DNA from: Oceanospirillum sp048268485
Lineage (GTDB): Bacteria > Pseudomonadota > Gammaproteobacteria > Pseudomonadales > Halomonadaceae
Assembly: GCA_048268485.1 (NCBI GenBank)
Contig: JBLWVL010000013.1
Span: forward strand, 23,255 to 87,254
Direction: 5' to 3'
Length of the DNA: 64,000 bases
The stretch's first letter is position 1; each line of letters begins with the position of its first letter. The translations under genes and the position numbers were made by a program. Below the pieces are notes generated by a model. That model was not told the origin of the DNA and did no database searches. It worked only from the letters and a program-made list of their open reading frames with translations. This document shows positions 51,097 through 59,793 of this stretch, in pieces.

Positions 51097-51678
51097 TCAG
51101 AGAACCAGCTCATACAGCGCTAAAATAACAAGTAACAGCACTGCCAGTTTCTTGACTCTCGATTTATGGCTTTTCAGCCAGTGATAACCGGACTTACCCC
51201 ACAAACTCATCACCCATGCGATGGAAAAGTAGCGAACTGAGCGTGTCACCAGCATCGCCAGCAGAAACAGTCCGAATGGAAATGCAGTGCTACCGGCAGC
51301 CAGCATGGCGATCTGTGTGGGCAGCGGTGTAATACCAACGGTCAGCAGATACCAGAAACCATTTTCCTCCATCTCGGTCAAAGCAGCCTGATAATATTGC
51401 TGGCTCTCCTGAGACTGCAGCAACCAGGGTTCCAGTTGATCAATAAGATGTATGGCACTGAAATAGCCAAGAGTGGCTCCGGCCAGAAAGCCCAGCAGAG
51501 CGATACCTGCCAGCAACCAGATCCGTCGGGATGAGGCCTGCAGCATTAACGGCACCAGTACAAGCTCCAGGGGGATCGGAATAATGATGGATTCCAGAAA
51601 AGAAAAGACAAACAGCGCCGGGTAGAGCCATTTCTGATCGGCAATGTCGTTAAAGTAGTTAATGAGGTGTTTTTTCAT
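51097..51678 (-). CDS. VTT-domain (YqaA/DedA-type) membrane protein
   Basis: A 193-residue inner-membrane protein with about five hydrophobic segments. The N-terminal F-L-E-S-I-I-I-P-I-P-L-E-L-V-L-V-P and central T-P-L-P-T-Q-I-A-M-L-A-A-G are the re-entrant-loop features of VTT/YqaA proteins, linked to lipid carrier or lipid transport in relatives. Starts with ATG 51678. It lies on the opposite strand to its neighbours. Substrate unknown. Confidence 0.78.
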   Translation of the reverse strand: MKKHLINYFNDIADQKWLYPALFVFSFLESIIIPIPLELVLVPLMLQASSRRIWLLAGIALLGFLAGATLGYFSAIHLIDQLEPWLLQSQESQQYYQAALTEMEENGFWYLLTVGITPLPTQIAMLAAGSTAFPFGLFLLAMLVTRSVRYFSIAWVMSLWGKSGYHWLKSHKSRVKKLAVLLLVILALYELVL

Positions 51679-51874
51679 CTTTTTACCGGAGCCTCAGGTT
51701 GTTGCCGCAGAACGGAAGTTGAGTCTCGATCAGCTTCTGGCTTCATATCCGCAGCCTCCTGTATATAAGTTGCTATTCCACATTGATGTCATTACTGTGA
51801 GCCGCATATATGAATCATAACTTTAATCAATACCATCACTCCGACGCCAGCGAACAGGACTCTGAGCCAGTAAC

Positions 51875-54184
51875 ATGACAAATCCACGTAGGATACAGGG
51901 CTTTGCCCATGCTCAGGAGCAGGCACAATGTTTTCTGGACACTCTGTTGCTTGATGGCCGGAACCCCGGAACTTTCTCCAGCCTTGCAGAAGATATCTAT
52001 CAATGGAGTCAGAGTGCACCTAAGGCTTCATTGGCGCACAAACTGAGTTTTTTTAACAGTCCGGCTTTTATTAAAAAGTTGGTCAGTGAGAAAAGGCTAA
52101 AGCGCTACCTGCGGGAGTCCCTGGCCTACCTGTATGTCCGGGATCTTGATTTGGATCTGAATCAGGCCGATGTCGCGGGTAATATTGATGACCTGACTGA
52201 TGATCTGGCGAAAAGACTGACTGAGGCCACGACAGATAATATCTCGACGGATACCCCTGATATGATGCTGCACGGCTTTCGCTGGGCAAAAAAGCATCAG
52301 GCTCAGAGTGCTTTTATCTGGCTGTCGGCTAAGATCTATCGTTTAAAGCAGGAACTGCCGGAAGCACTGGCAGCTCATCAGGGGATGCGTAAGCTGCTGA
52401 AAGTTATAGCCGGTGTTCTGATGAATGAGTGGCAAAGCAAAGGTGCGGGTGCTGACTTTGAACAGGCGATCCGGCTGGGATACTACTACGGGCTGACCTA
52501 CCCGCTGATTGATGATTTGCAGGATTCCCAAGTGCTCACAGCGGATCAGCAGAGATGTTTTAATCAGGCCCTCGAACATTCCATTCTGCAGGGAGTCGTC
52601 CACAGACCGATTCTGGAAAAAACGGATTTGGCGTCATCAGATCAGCCCAGCCCAGACATACAAACTCGATGGTTAACCTATGTTTTTGATGAATTGACGG
52701 AAGCTTTCAGCTTTATTCAGCAACAGCAGTCAGACCACTTTGAGGCTTTTCTGGATCAGGCTTATATCTTTCTGAAATCTCAGCAGGCGGATGCCGGGCC
52801 GGTATGGTTGGGGATGATTAACAAATCGAGTCGTTCCAGAATTCTGGCGGATGCACTGGTTTCCAATCGGGTTACTTTGGGCAACTACCAGTACTTCGGG
52901 TTGTTTAACCAGCTGCATGATGACCTGAAAGATGTGGATCTGGATTATCAGGAGGGCAATATCACCCCTTTTGTTGCCCTGATCCATCAGAATACCCTCT
53001 ATGAAGGGATTCACCCTTACCGGCTGTATTGGGCGCTACTTCACCATCTGATCTACCGGTGTTATCGCAATGAACCTCAGACCAAAAACCTTCTGATAAA
53101 GCGCTGTATCAACAGCCATAAGTCTCTGTTGGAAACACTGGGTAAGGTGGGTTTTTCTGAACGAATGGGGCGATTAACTCAGGACTGTCCTGAACTGCTA
53201 CCCGTTCAGCAGGCGGTGTTGTCAGCCCTTGATCTGCCGCTGGAAATGGGCTGGTTGGATAAGTTTTTCAGTACACAACTGCAACAGCAACTTCAGGACA
53301 AACAGGGCGGGCAAAAAGATGCAGGTGCCCTGAAGCAGCGCATTAAAGTGATTCAGGCAGAGATCAGAGCACAGCTGCCACTGAGTGCCGGTAACCCTCT
53401 GGAGGAGGCCGCGAACTACTCGCTGTCAGCCGGTGGTAAATATTTTCGGGGTGTGTTGTGCATCCTCTACGGTCAGGATTGCCTGAGTCTGACATTTGAT
53501 GAGATTGCACCTGTGGTGCGGTTTATCGAATACATGCACACCGCGTCACTGATTCTGGATGATAAGCCCAGTCAGGATAATTCTGATCTGCGTCGTGGAA
53601 AGCCAACCCTGCATCAGCACCTGAAGAGTGAAGCTAAAGCTGAGATCTCTGCAGTGAACCTGATCCTGAAAGCGGTGGAAGTCCATGCCGGCATGGGGCG
53701 ATTTAAGGCAGAGCATCTGCTGAAATCCCTGGAATACGCCAGCCAGCTCAGCCAGAAAATCTGCCACGGCCAATGGCTGGATCTGGAGGCTCAGGGCAGA
53801 GTTTTAACCATTGAAGCGCTGGAAGAGATCAGCCTGAAGAAAACTGCTTATGCCATAGAGAGCGCACTGGTGCTGCCCGCGCTTCTTACCGGGCAGCCTG
53901 AGTCGCATATCGCTTGTTTGCAGCGGTATGCATACCATTTGGGCATCGCATTTCAGATTAAAGATGATCTGCTGGATGTGGAGTCCGATGAGGCGACACT
54001 GGGTAAGCCAGCGCAACTGGATCACCGCAATCAGGCTTCTACCTTTGTCCGTTGTCTGGGGCGTCAGGGTGCGACTGAGCATCTGTATCGGCATTACTAT
54101 CGGGCGATTGAAGCGATCAGCGATATCGACAACTCTCAGGCATTAACTCAGATGGCAACCTGGTTGCTTGAGCGGCGGAGCTAG
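51875..54184 (+). CDS. Tandem fusion of two isoprenoid-synthase-like domains
   Basis: A 769-residue soluble, mostly helical protein. The C-terminal domain (about 480-769) is a trans-polyprenyl synthase: G-G-K-Y-F-R (520-525), first Asp-rich motif D-D-K-P-S-Q-D (562-568) with L-R-R-G-K-P-T, second motif F-Q-I-K-D-D-L-L-D (D697, D698, D701). The N-terminal 450 residues are divergent but also carry two Asp-rich motifs, Y-G-L-T-Y-P-L-I-D-D-L-Q-D (D213-D217) and N-Q-L-H-D-D-L-K-D-V-D (D349-D355), like class 1 isoprenoid enzymes. The start is ATG 51875. A WaaF-like gene follows after 109 bases. Product unknown. Confidence 0.77.
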   Translation: MTNPRRIQGFAHAQEQAQCFLDTLLLDGRNPGTFSSLAEDIYQWSQSAPKASLAHKLSFFNSPAFIKKLVSEKRLKRYLRESLAYLYVRDLDLDLNQADVAGNIDDLTDDLAKRLTEATTDNISTDTPDMMLHGFRWAKKHQAQSAFIWLSAKIYRLKQELPEALAAHQGMRKLLKVIAGVLMNEWQSKGAGADFEQAIRLGYYYGLTYPLIDDLQDSQVLTADQQRCFNQALEHSILQGVVHRPILEKTDLASSDQPSPDIQTRWLTYVFDELTEAFSFIQQQQSDHFEAFLDQAYIFLKSQQADAGPVWLGMINKSSRSRILADALVSNRVTLGNYQYFGLFNQLHDDLKDVDLDYQEGNITPFVALIHQNTLYEGIHPYRLYWALLHHLIYRCYRNEPQTKNLLIKRCINSHKSLLETLGKVGFSERMGRLTQDCPELLPVQQAVLSALDLPLEMGWLDKFFSTQLQQQLQDKQGGQKDAGALKQRIKVIQAEIRAQLPLSAGNPLEEAANYSLSAGGKYFRGVLCILYGQDCLSLTFDEIAPVVRFIEYMHTASLILDDKPSQDNSDLRRGKPTLHQHLKSEAKAEISAVNLILKAVEVHAGMGRFKAEHLLKSLEYASQLSQKICHGQWLDLEAQGRVLTIEALEEISLKKTAYAIESALVLPALLTGQPESHIACLQRYAYHLGIAFQIKDDLLDVESDEATLGKPAQLDHRNQASTFVRCLGRQGATEHLYRHYYRAIEAISDIDNSQALTQMATWLLERRS

Positions 54185-54293
54185 CGCCCCTGTCATAAGC
54201 GCTACCCTGCAACCGCCTCTGTTCCCCTTGTAAAAGCTGCCTTGGGCAGTAATATGCTGTGATCCTCTTAGACCTGTAGCAAATGAGCCTGCC

Positions 54294-55382
54294 ATGAAAA
54301 TTTTGTTGATTGCCGATGAAACCCCGGATGCTTTGCTGGATGTGCAGTGCGTTATTCAGCGCCTGATCCGTAAGCACAGGGAGTGCCGTATCAGCCTGAT
54401 GGCGCCTGCCCATCTGCATTCGTTGGCTCGGCGCTTGGTTGGACTGGATGATCTGCTGACCTTGCCTGATACCAAGGCTGCCGGAAAATTATTTTGGATC
54501 GCCGGTCGTCAGCTGGAAGAGTGGCAGAAGGAGTTTGAACCCTTTGATCAGGCACTGGTTTTTACCCCCCGATGGAAACCATCACTAATCCCCTGGATGG
54601 CCGGTATTGACCGCCGCAGCGGCACTTTAGGGCGATTTCGGTTTATGCTGATCAACGACGCCCGCTGGATGCCTGTGGGGAAGTTTCCAACCCGTCGCAG
54701 TCGCTATCTGGCGTTAGCGGATGATCATGGTGAGATGAGTGATGAGCCGCTGGAGCCTCAGTTGTTTTCCGACCTGGATAACGCCCGGGCACTGAGTAAG
54801 GAGTACCATCTGAACCCGGAGCGTCCGGCGATGGTGTTTTGCCCCGGTGGTGACCTGAGGTCCGGGCAACGCTGGCCAGTCGAGCGCTGGACTAAGCTGG
54901 CAGAACAGCTGATCGATCAGGGATGGCAGGTCTGGTTGATCGCTCCGAGAACCGAACAGGCTTTCTGTGAACAGATCTGTGCAGGTTTAGATTATGAGCG
55001 TCAGATGGATGTCAGTAATCTGAGTGGGCGGCTGGCCTGGGATGATAAACTGGATCTTCTGGCGCAAAGCCGTGCGGTTCTGGCTCAGGAGACACTGTAC
55101 AGCCAGCTATGCCGGGCCCTGAATCACCCTCTGGTCATGTTAAGAGGTAGCGGTGAGCTGGATGTTGTTATTCCGGAAGACCATGATCAGCAGGGCAATC
55201 AATCCACACCCCAGCGGGCTCAGGTGAAAACCGTCGGTAGCGACCGTACCTGCCAGCCCTGTCATGATCTGGTGTGTCGTCAGCATAAAAACAAAGCTAC
55301 AGATCCTTGTATTCATGACCTGAGTGTTGAACGGGTTCGCTCTGCACTGCTCAGTATGGTGCCGATGCAGGCGGTGGATTGA
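54294..55382 (+). CDS. Family 9 glycosyltransferase related to heptosyltransferase WaaF
   Basis: A 362-residue GT-B type transferase. It aligns by eye with E. coli WaaF at M-K-I-L-L-I, the L-I-P-W-M-A-G-I-D-R-R-S-G stretch, L-I-N-D-A-R, E-R-P-A-M-V-F-C-P-G-G-D with R-W-P-V-E-R-W, and L-N-H-P-L-V. The donor-site motif that reads T-N-D-S-G-L-M-H-V-A in WaaF is altered here to A-Q-E-T-L-Y-S-Q-L-C. The C-terminus has extra cysteines (C-Q-P-C, C-R). In Pseudomonas waaF-waaC follow ilvE; here one divergent copy remains nearby. Substrate may differ from heptose. Confidence 0.72.
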   Translation: MKILLIADETPDALLDVQCVIQRLIRKHRECRISLMAPAHLHSLARRLVGLDDLLTLPDTKAAGKLFWIAGRQLEEWQKEFEPFDQALVFTPRWKPSLIPWMAGIDRRSGTLGRFRFMLINDARWMPVGKFPTRRSRYLALADDHGEMSDEPLEPQLFSDLDNARALSKEYHLNPERPAMVFCPGGDLRSGQRWPVERWTKLAEQLIDQGWQVWLIAPRTEQAFCEQICAGLDYERQMDVSNLSGRLAWDDKLDLLAQSRAVLAQETLYSQLCRALNHPLVMLRGSGELDVVIPEDHDQQGNQSTPQRAQVKTVGSDRTCQPCHDLVCRQHKNKATDPCIHDLSVERVRSALLSMVPMQAVD

Positions 55383-55909
55383 TACTCTGTCAGCTGACGC
55401 CTTTGATATTGTAATGCCCAGGTACAATATTTGGACTGTAACTGTGGCTTGCCAGCTGTAAAACCACTTTGCCGAATAGTATAAAGTTTCAGCGGGGCGC
55501 CTCTTGCGCCTGCTATTAAACCTCGTACAATACGCGCTGTATTTACCTACCTCTTAGCAGGACAAAGTCAGCATTGATCACACGAGCTTCCGTTAATTTA
55601 CTGATGTGTCTGAACTGGTGCATGGCGCGCCAGTGCTCTTACGCGTCTGTATTAAGTGGTTGTTGCTCTATGCTGCGCTTGTCACCGGTTCGGGCGATTA
55701 AAACCGCCAAAAGTAAACCGAACGAATTTCTTTTCTCTGAAGCTCAGCTTCAGCAGCGTGTTTTCCAGAGCTGATACTCCTTTTTCGCTTTGCGGAGTTT
55801 GATCTCCGTTCCATAAACGCTGTTTTTCCTGATGAGCATATGCTGTCCGGGAAAGCTTGGCGTTTACCGTCTCTGCAAAAAAATACGCAATATGAAAAGT
55901 GAGAGCGTT
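55383..55909. other. Gap before the YitT-family gene
   Basis: About 530 bases. A fair promoter occurs at 55504-55531 (TTGCGC, 16 bases, TACAAT). After it an open frame runs to 55774 from TTG 55574 or ATG 55604 (56-66 codons, several Cys and Lys), but without a good ribosome site or recognised similarity. It may be a small gene; I do not call it. Confidence 0.35.
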
Positions 55910-56590
55910 ATGAAACGTCATGCACACAACTGGTTAGGTATTCTTGAAGGTAGTTTTCTGATGGCACTGGGTATTCTGTTTTTACAGTCCAGCCAGGTTG
56001 CTGTCGGTGGTATTACCGGTGTAGGTCTGATCGGTGATCGCCTATTGGCTGATCTCTCTTTTGGTCAGGTCTTTCTGGTGATCAATCTGCCATTTTATCT
56101 GCTGGCTTACTACGAAAAAGGCTGGGCATTCACCTTGCGTACCGCCCTGGCGGTGACACTGATTGGTGTCTTGACCGACCTGATTGGACAGTATGTGGTG
56201 CTGGATCTTGGCTCTGCCGTTTTGGGGGCTTTGGCGGCGGGCGCTCTGATGGCTTTCGGTATTGTGACACTGTTTCAGCACAACGCTTCGACCGGTGGGT
56301 TTACCGTGCTGGCGCTTTATATGGAACGGGTCTGGGGCGTAAATCGTGGCTGGGCATTGTTAGTGATTGATGCGATTACCATAGGTATCGGCTTGTGGCT
56401 GTTTGGTGCGGAGTTGTGGTTTGCTTCACTACTTGTCACTGTGGTGATGGGCTCGATTATTGGCCGTTACCGTCAACAGAATACTCAGCCGAAGCTTCAG
56501 AGTGGAGCTACGTCAGATAAAAAACCGGAGCAGGATACGTCCGGGTCATCGGGTCAGGTCTCAGTGGTTGCAAATCCTGTGCAAAGTTGA
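55910..56590 (+). CDS. YitT/YczE-family membrane protein
   Basis: A 226-residue protein from ATG 55910, which has GAGAG just upstream. The frame extends further 5' but without ribosome sites. About five hydrophobic segments, with F-L-M-A-L-G-I-L-F-L and Q-V-A-V-G-G-I-T-G-V near the N-terminus and S-T-G-G-F-T-V-L-A in the middle, as in YitT proteins. The C-terminal 40 residues are a polar Ser/Gln-rich tail. The family's function is not established to my knowledge. Confidence 0.75.
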   Translation: MKRHAHNWLGILEGSFLMALGILFLQSSQVAVGGITGVGLIGDRLLADLSFGQVFLVINLPFYLLAYYEKGWAFTLRTALAVTLIGVLTDLIGQYVVLDLGSAVLGALAAGALMAFGIVTLFQHNASTGGFTVLALYMERVWGVNRGWALLVIDAITIGIGLWLFGAELWFASLLVTVVMGSIIGRYRQQNTQPKLQSGATSDKKPEQDTSGSSGQVSVVANPVQS

Positions 56591-56749
56591 TTTTTAGTAA
56601 GCCGTTCAGGTAGGGGCAAGACAGGGGGCTTCGTGATATAACGTGATCCTTAAGAGCTGGGCGCCCGGCACTTTGTCATGTCATAGGGCACCTGCTTGCT
56701 GAGCGGTTTTTAACCGGGTTTTATCTGATCTGAACAGGCGATTTGTAAT

Positions 56750-57520
56750 ATGGTGGATCTGCAGGCGTTTTGGGCTATGCCTTTAGCGGAAGGGCTCTCT
56801 AATCTTCATCTCTTTTGGCTGGTGCTCACCAGCGCCCTGACCTCTTTTATCACTGCAGCTATGGGTATTGGCGGAGGTGTACTGCTATTAGCGGTGATGG
56901 CGACTATTCTGCCTCCGCTAGCTCTGATCCCGGTGCACGGCTTGGTGCAGTTTGGCTCTAATGCGAATCGGGCGCTGATGACTCGCCGACATATTCACTG
57001 GCCAATGGTGCTGAGGTTTTCTCTGGGGGCTATGCTGGGAGCTTTGATCGCGTCTCAGGTACTTGTTCAGCTACCGGTTGACTGGATCCAGAGGGCGGTA
57101 GCGTTTTTTATTCTCTATATGGTTTGGGGCCCTAAACCGAAAAAGCTGGCTGTAAGTGGTGCTAAAACCATTTTTGCCGGAGGACTGACAACCCTGATCT
57201 CTATGTTCGTTGGTGCGACAGGCCCTTTAGTGGCGGCCTTTGTGCACCGGCTGGATCAGGATAAATTATCCACAACTGCAACTTTTTCCGCATGTATGTC
57301 ATTTCAGCATGTGACAAAGGCCGCCGTCTTTGGGGCACTGGGTTTTCATTTTTCTGCGTGGTTAGTGCCGATTGTCTTAATGATTGCTGCCGGTGCTTTC
57401 GGAACCTGGTTGGGACTTAAGTTGTTGAACCGGATTCCGGGACACCTGTTTCGTCGGGGGTTTGCACTGATTGTCACGCTACTGGCTTTGCGCCTTCTCT
57501 GGCAGAGTTTTATAGCCTGA
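56750..57520 (+). CDS. TauE/SafE-family membrane transporter
   Basis: A 256-residue protein with about eight hydrophobic segments. It has the repeated family motif A-A-M-G-I-G-G-G-V-L-L-L and, in the second half, M-F-V-G-A-T-G-P-L-V-A. The family exports or imports sulfonates, sulfite and related anions; the substrate here is unknown. ATG 56750 starts it. It stands between YitT and ZIP genes on the same strand but with gaps of 100-160 bases. Confidence 0.83.
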   Translation: MVDLQAFWAMPLAEGLSNLHLFWLVLTSALTSFITAAMGIGGGVLLLAVMATILPPLALIPVHGLVQFGSNANRALMTRRHIHWPMVLRFSLGAMLGALIASQVLVQLPVDWIQRAVAFFILYMVWGPKPKKLAVSGAKTIFAGGLTTLISMFVGATGPLVAAFVHRLDQDKLSTTATFSACMSFQHVTKAAVFGALGFHFSAWLVPIVLMIAAGAFGTWLGLKLLNRIPGHLFRRGFALIVTLLALRLLWQSFIA

Positions 57521-57619
57521 TTCAGTAGGATGAAAGTGCAGTTTGAGGGGCTTTACTGTAGCCTTCTGAATGCTTTAACGAGCTTTTTTCTGGTCTGAAT
57601 ACATAAGAAGGGATGCATC

Positions 57620-58342
57620 ATGTCTGAAGCTCTCAGTCTGGCACTGCTTTATTCCACACTTGCGGCGATAACTATTCCTTTAGGGGGCTTTCTGGCGCGG
57701 ATTGAGCACTTCCAGAACCAATGGCTGGAAAATGAGCTTAAGCATTCGGTGATCGCCTATGGAGCGGGTGTTCTGTTGGCTGCCGTTGCGTTGGTTCTGG
57801 TGCCGGAAGGGCAAAAATCATTGTCGACGGTTTGGGTCGCGGTCGCAGTGCTGAGTGGTGGGCTGATGTTTATGGTTGCAGACATCATTCTGAGCCGCCA
57901 GGGTGGCTCAACGGCCCAACTGCTGGCGATGCTGCTGGACTTTATGCCTGAGGCGATGGCTCTGGGCGCTTCCCTGGCTCTGGGAAGCGAGAGTGGTCTG
58001 TTGCTGGCACTGTTGATGGCACTACAGAATCTGCCGGAAGGTTTTAATGCTTATCGGGAGATGATCGCTGTTCGTCCCGGCCAGTGCCGGAAAATTCTTA
58101 TTTTCTTTATTCTGTTGGTGCCCATTGGCCCATTTTCAGCTTGGGTAGGTTTTGTCTGGCTTTCAGAAATGGAAATGGCACTTGGCTTTATTATGCTTTG
58201 GGCCACCGGCGGGATTCTTTACCTGACGTTTCAGGATATTGCACCTCAGGTTCGGTTGGATAGAGACTGGTGGCCACCTATGGCGGCGGTTGCCGGGTTT
58301 CTCACGGGGCTTATGGGGCAGCAATTACTGGTTCACAGCTGA
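57620..58342 (+). CDS. ZIP-family metal permease
   Basis: A 240-residue membrane protein with about eight hydrophobic segments. The ZIP metal-path signatures appear as L-D-F-M-P-E-A-M-A-L-G-A-S and L-Q-N-L-P-E-G-F-N-A-Y. In the first one the usual His before the Pro-Glu-Gly region is replaced, so metal choice may differ from zinc. AGAAGGGATG-type spacing precedes ATG 57620. Confidence 0.8.
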   Translation: MSEALSLALLYSTLAAITIPLGGFLARIEHFQNQWLENELKHSVIAYGAGVLLAAVALVLVPEGQKSLSTVWVAVAVLSGGLMFMVADIILSRQGGSTAQLLAMLLDFMPEAMALGASLALGSESGLLLALLMALQNLPEGFNAYREMIAVRPGQCRKILIFFILLVPIGPFSAWVGFVWLSEMEMALGFIMLWATGGILYLTFQDIAPQVRLDRDWWPPMAAVAGFLTGLMGQQLLVHS

Positions 58343-58681
58343 GGTTAAGGCGCTGCGGATTTATCTGCTTTTCAGGTAAACTCATTTGGACTTTTCGTTG
58401 AAAAAAATATCTGGGATATTAGATTTTTCGGGTTATTACTCACAGGATGATTGACGATTAATTGTTCCCCTATGATGCTTTTTAAAGCTGAGTATCATAG
58501 TCCGTTATTTTACATATCAATCCATTTGTCCTGTGCGATGTAGCTCGTGTATGACTCGCTGATAGTTCGATTACGAACGCTACATGTCGACGGCAACGGC
58601 AGCATACGTTGTTAACAAGACTGCATAAAGCAAGCAACTCAGCAACTAAGTATGCTCAAGGATAAGCAGAGGCTCAATTAC
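58343..58681. other. Gap upstream of the RND efflux operon
   Basis: About 340 AT-rich bases with no gene. A 14-base inverted repeat GTTCG-ATTA-CGAAC (58565-58578) could be a regulator site. TTGACG at 58451-58456 is a possible -35 without a good -10. No local regulator gene for the pump is seen. Confidence 0.4.
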
Positions 58682-59755
58682 ATGAAACACTCCCTTTCCC
58701 GGACACTGGCATTTGGTGCCTTATTACCTTTCATCAGTGCCCTTACTCTCAACGCCGTTAAGGCCAATGCCGCAGAAATGCCACCGATGCCGGTGGAGGC
58801 GCAGGTCGTACAGGCAGAAACTCTTGAACGCACGGTGGAAGTGGTCGGTTCCCTTTCAGCAGATGAGTCTGTTGCCATCAGTCCTGAAGTGGCGGGCCGG
58901 ATTGCAAAAATTTTATTCCGTGAGGGTCAGATGGTTCAGGCAGGCATGCCTCTGATCAAACTGGATGACTCTATTCCGAGCGCTGAACTGAAACAGGCTG
59001 AAGCCAGCCGGGGACTGAGCGAAGTTGAGTATAAACGTGCTAACCAGCTGGTAAGTTCGAACGCTGGTAGCGTTAATACCCGTGATAGTGCTTTGGCAAA
59101 ACTGCGTATCGATCAGGCGGGTGTTGCACTGGCTAAAGAGCGGTTAGGCAAAATGACGCTGAACGCACCTTTTGATGGCCTGGTGGGTTTGCGTGAGGTC
59201 AGTGTTGGTGAGTATGTGACACCAGGGCAATCATTGGTCAGTCTGGTATCTGTTAATCCTCTGCGTATTGAGTTCCGGGTTCCTGAGGTATATCTGACAG
59301 GTCTTGCTGTGGGGCAGAGCGTTGCTGTTTCTATAGATGCGATTCCAGGTGAGCAGTTTAAAGGAACCGTATTTGCTGTGTCTCCGGAAGTGGATGTAAA
59401 TGGCCGAAGCGTGAAAGTGGTTGCTAGCTTGCCTAATGATGGCGGTAAGTTGCGTCCTGGCCTGTTTGCCCGTGTTAGCCTGAATCTGGAAACCATTGAA
59501 GATGCACTGCTTCTGCAGGAAGAGGCGTTAGTTCCCCAGGGGAATGCTCAACTGGTCTATGTGCTGGAAGAAGGCAAAGTTGCTATCCGCCCTGTTGTGA
59601 CCGGTATTCGGGAACGTGGCCGTGTACAGGTTCTTCAGGGAGTTAAAGCAGGTGATATTGTTGTTACAGCAGGGCAAATGAAACTCCGTCCTGGTGCAGC
59701 AGCCATGCCGGTAAATCTGCAGTCCGCAAAACCTCAGGCTGAACAAAGCCAGTAA
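58682..59755 (+). CDS. RND efflux periplasmic adaptor (HlyD/AcrA family)
   Basis: A 358-residue adaptor linking an inner-membrane RND pump to an outer-membrane channel. ATG 58682 has AGAGG nine bases upstream; ATG 58652 lacks one. A signal peptide ends near V-K-A-N-A-A, without a lipobox, so it is soluble or membrane-held rather than a lipoprotein. Lipoyl-like halves (V-A-I-S-P-E-V-A-G-R-I and L-N-A-P-F-D-G-L-V-G) flank a short hairpin, then the beta-barrel region. It is followed 38 bases later by the permease gene. Confidence 0.9.
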   Translation: MKHSLSRTLAFGALLPFISALTLNAVKANAAEMPPMPVEAQVVQAETLERTVEVVGSLSADESVAISPEVAGRIAKILFREGQMVQAGMPLIKLDDSIPSAELKQAEASRGLSEVEYKRANQLVSSNAGSVNTRDSALAKLRIDQAGVALAKERLGKMTLNAPFDGLVGLREVSVGEYVTPGQSLVSLVSVNPLRIEFRVPEVYLTGLAVGQSVAVSIDAIPGEQFKGTVFAVSPEVDVNGRSVKVVASLPNDGGKLRPGLFARVSLNLETIEDALLLQEEALVPQGNAQLVYVLEEGKVAIRPVVTGIRERGRVQVLQGVKAGDIVVTAGQMKLRPGAAAMPVNLQSAKPQAEQSQ

Positions 59756-59793
59756 GCCCATCTGCTAATGGCTAATTAAGGAGCATCTTCGGC

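Noticed and set aside
55574..55774. Small frame of 56-66 codons before the YitT gene
   Set aside because: A promoter-like pair lies upstream, but starts lack a good ribosome site and the residues show no fold or motif. Left uncalled.
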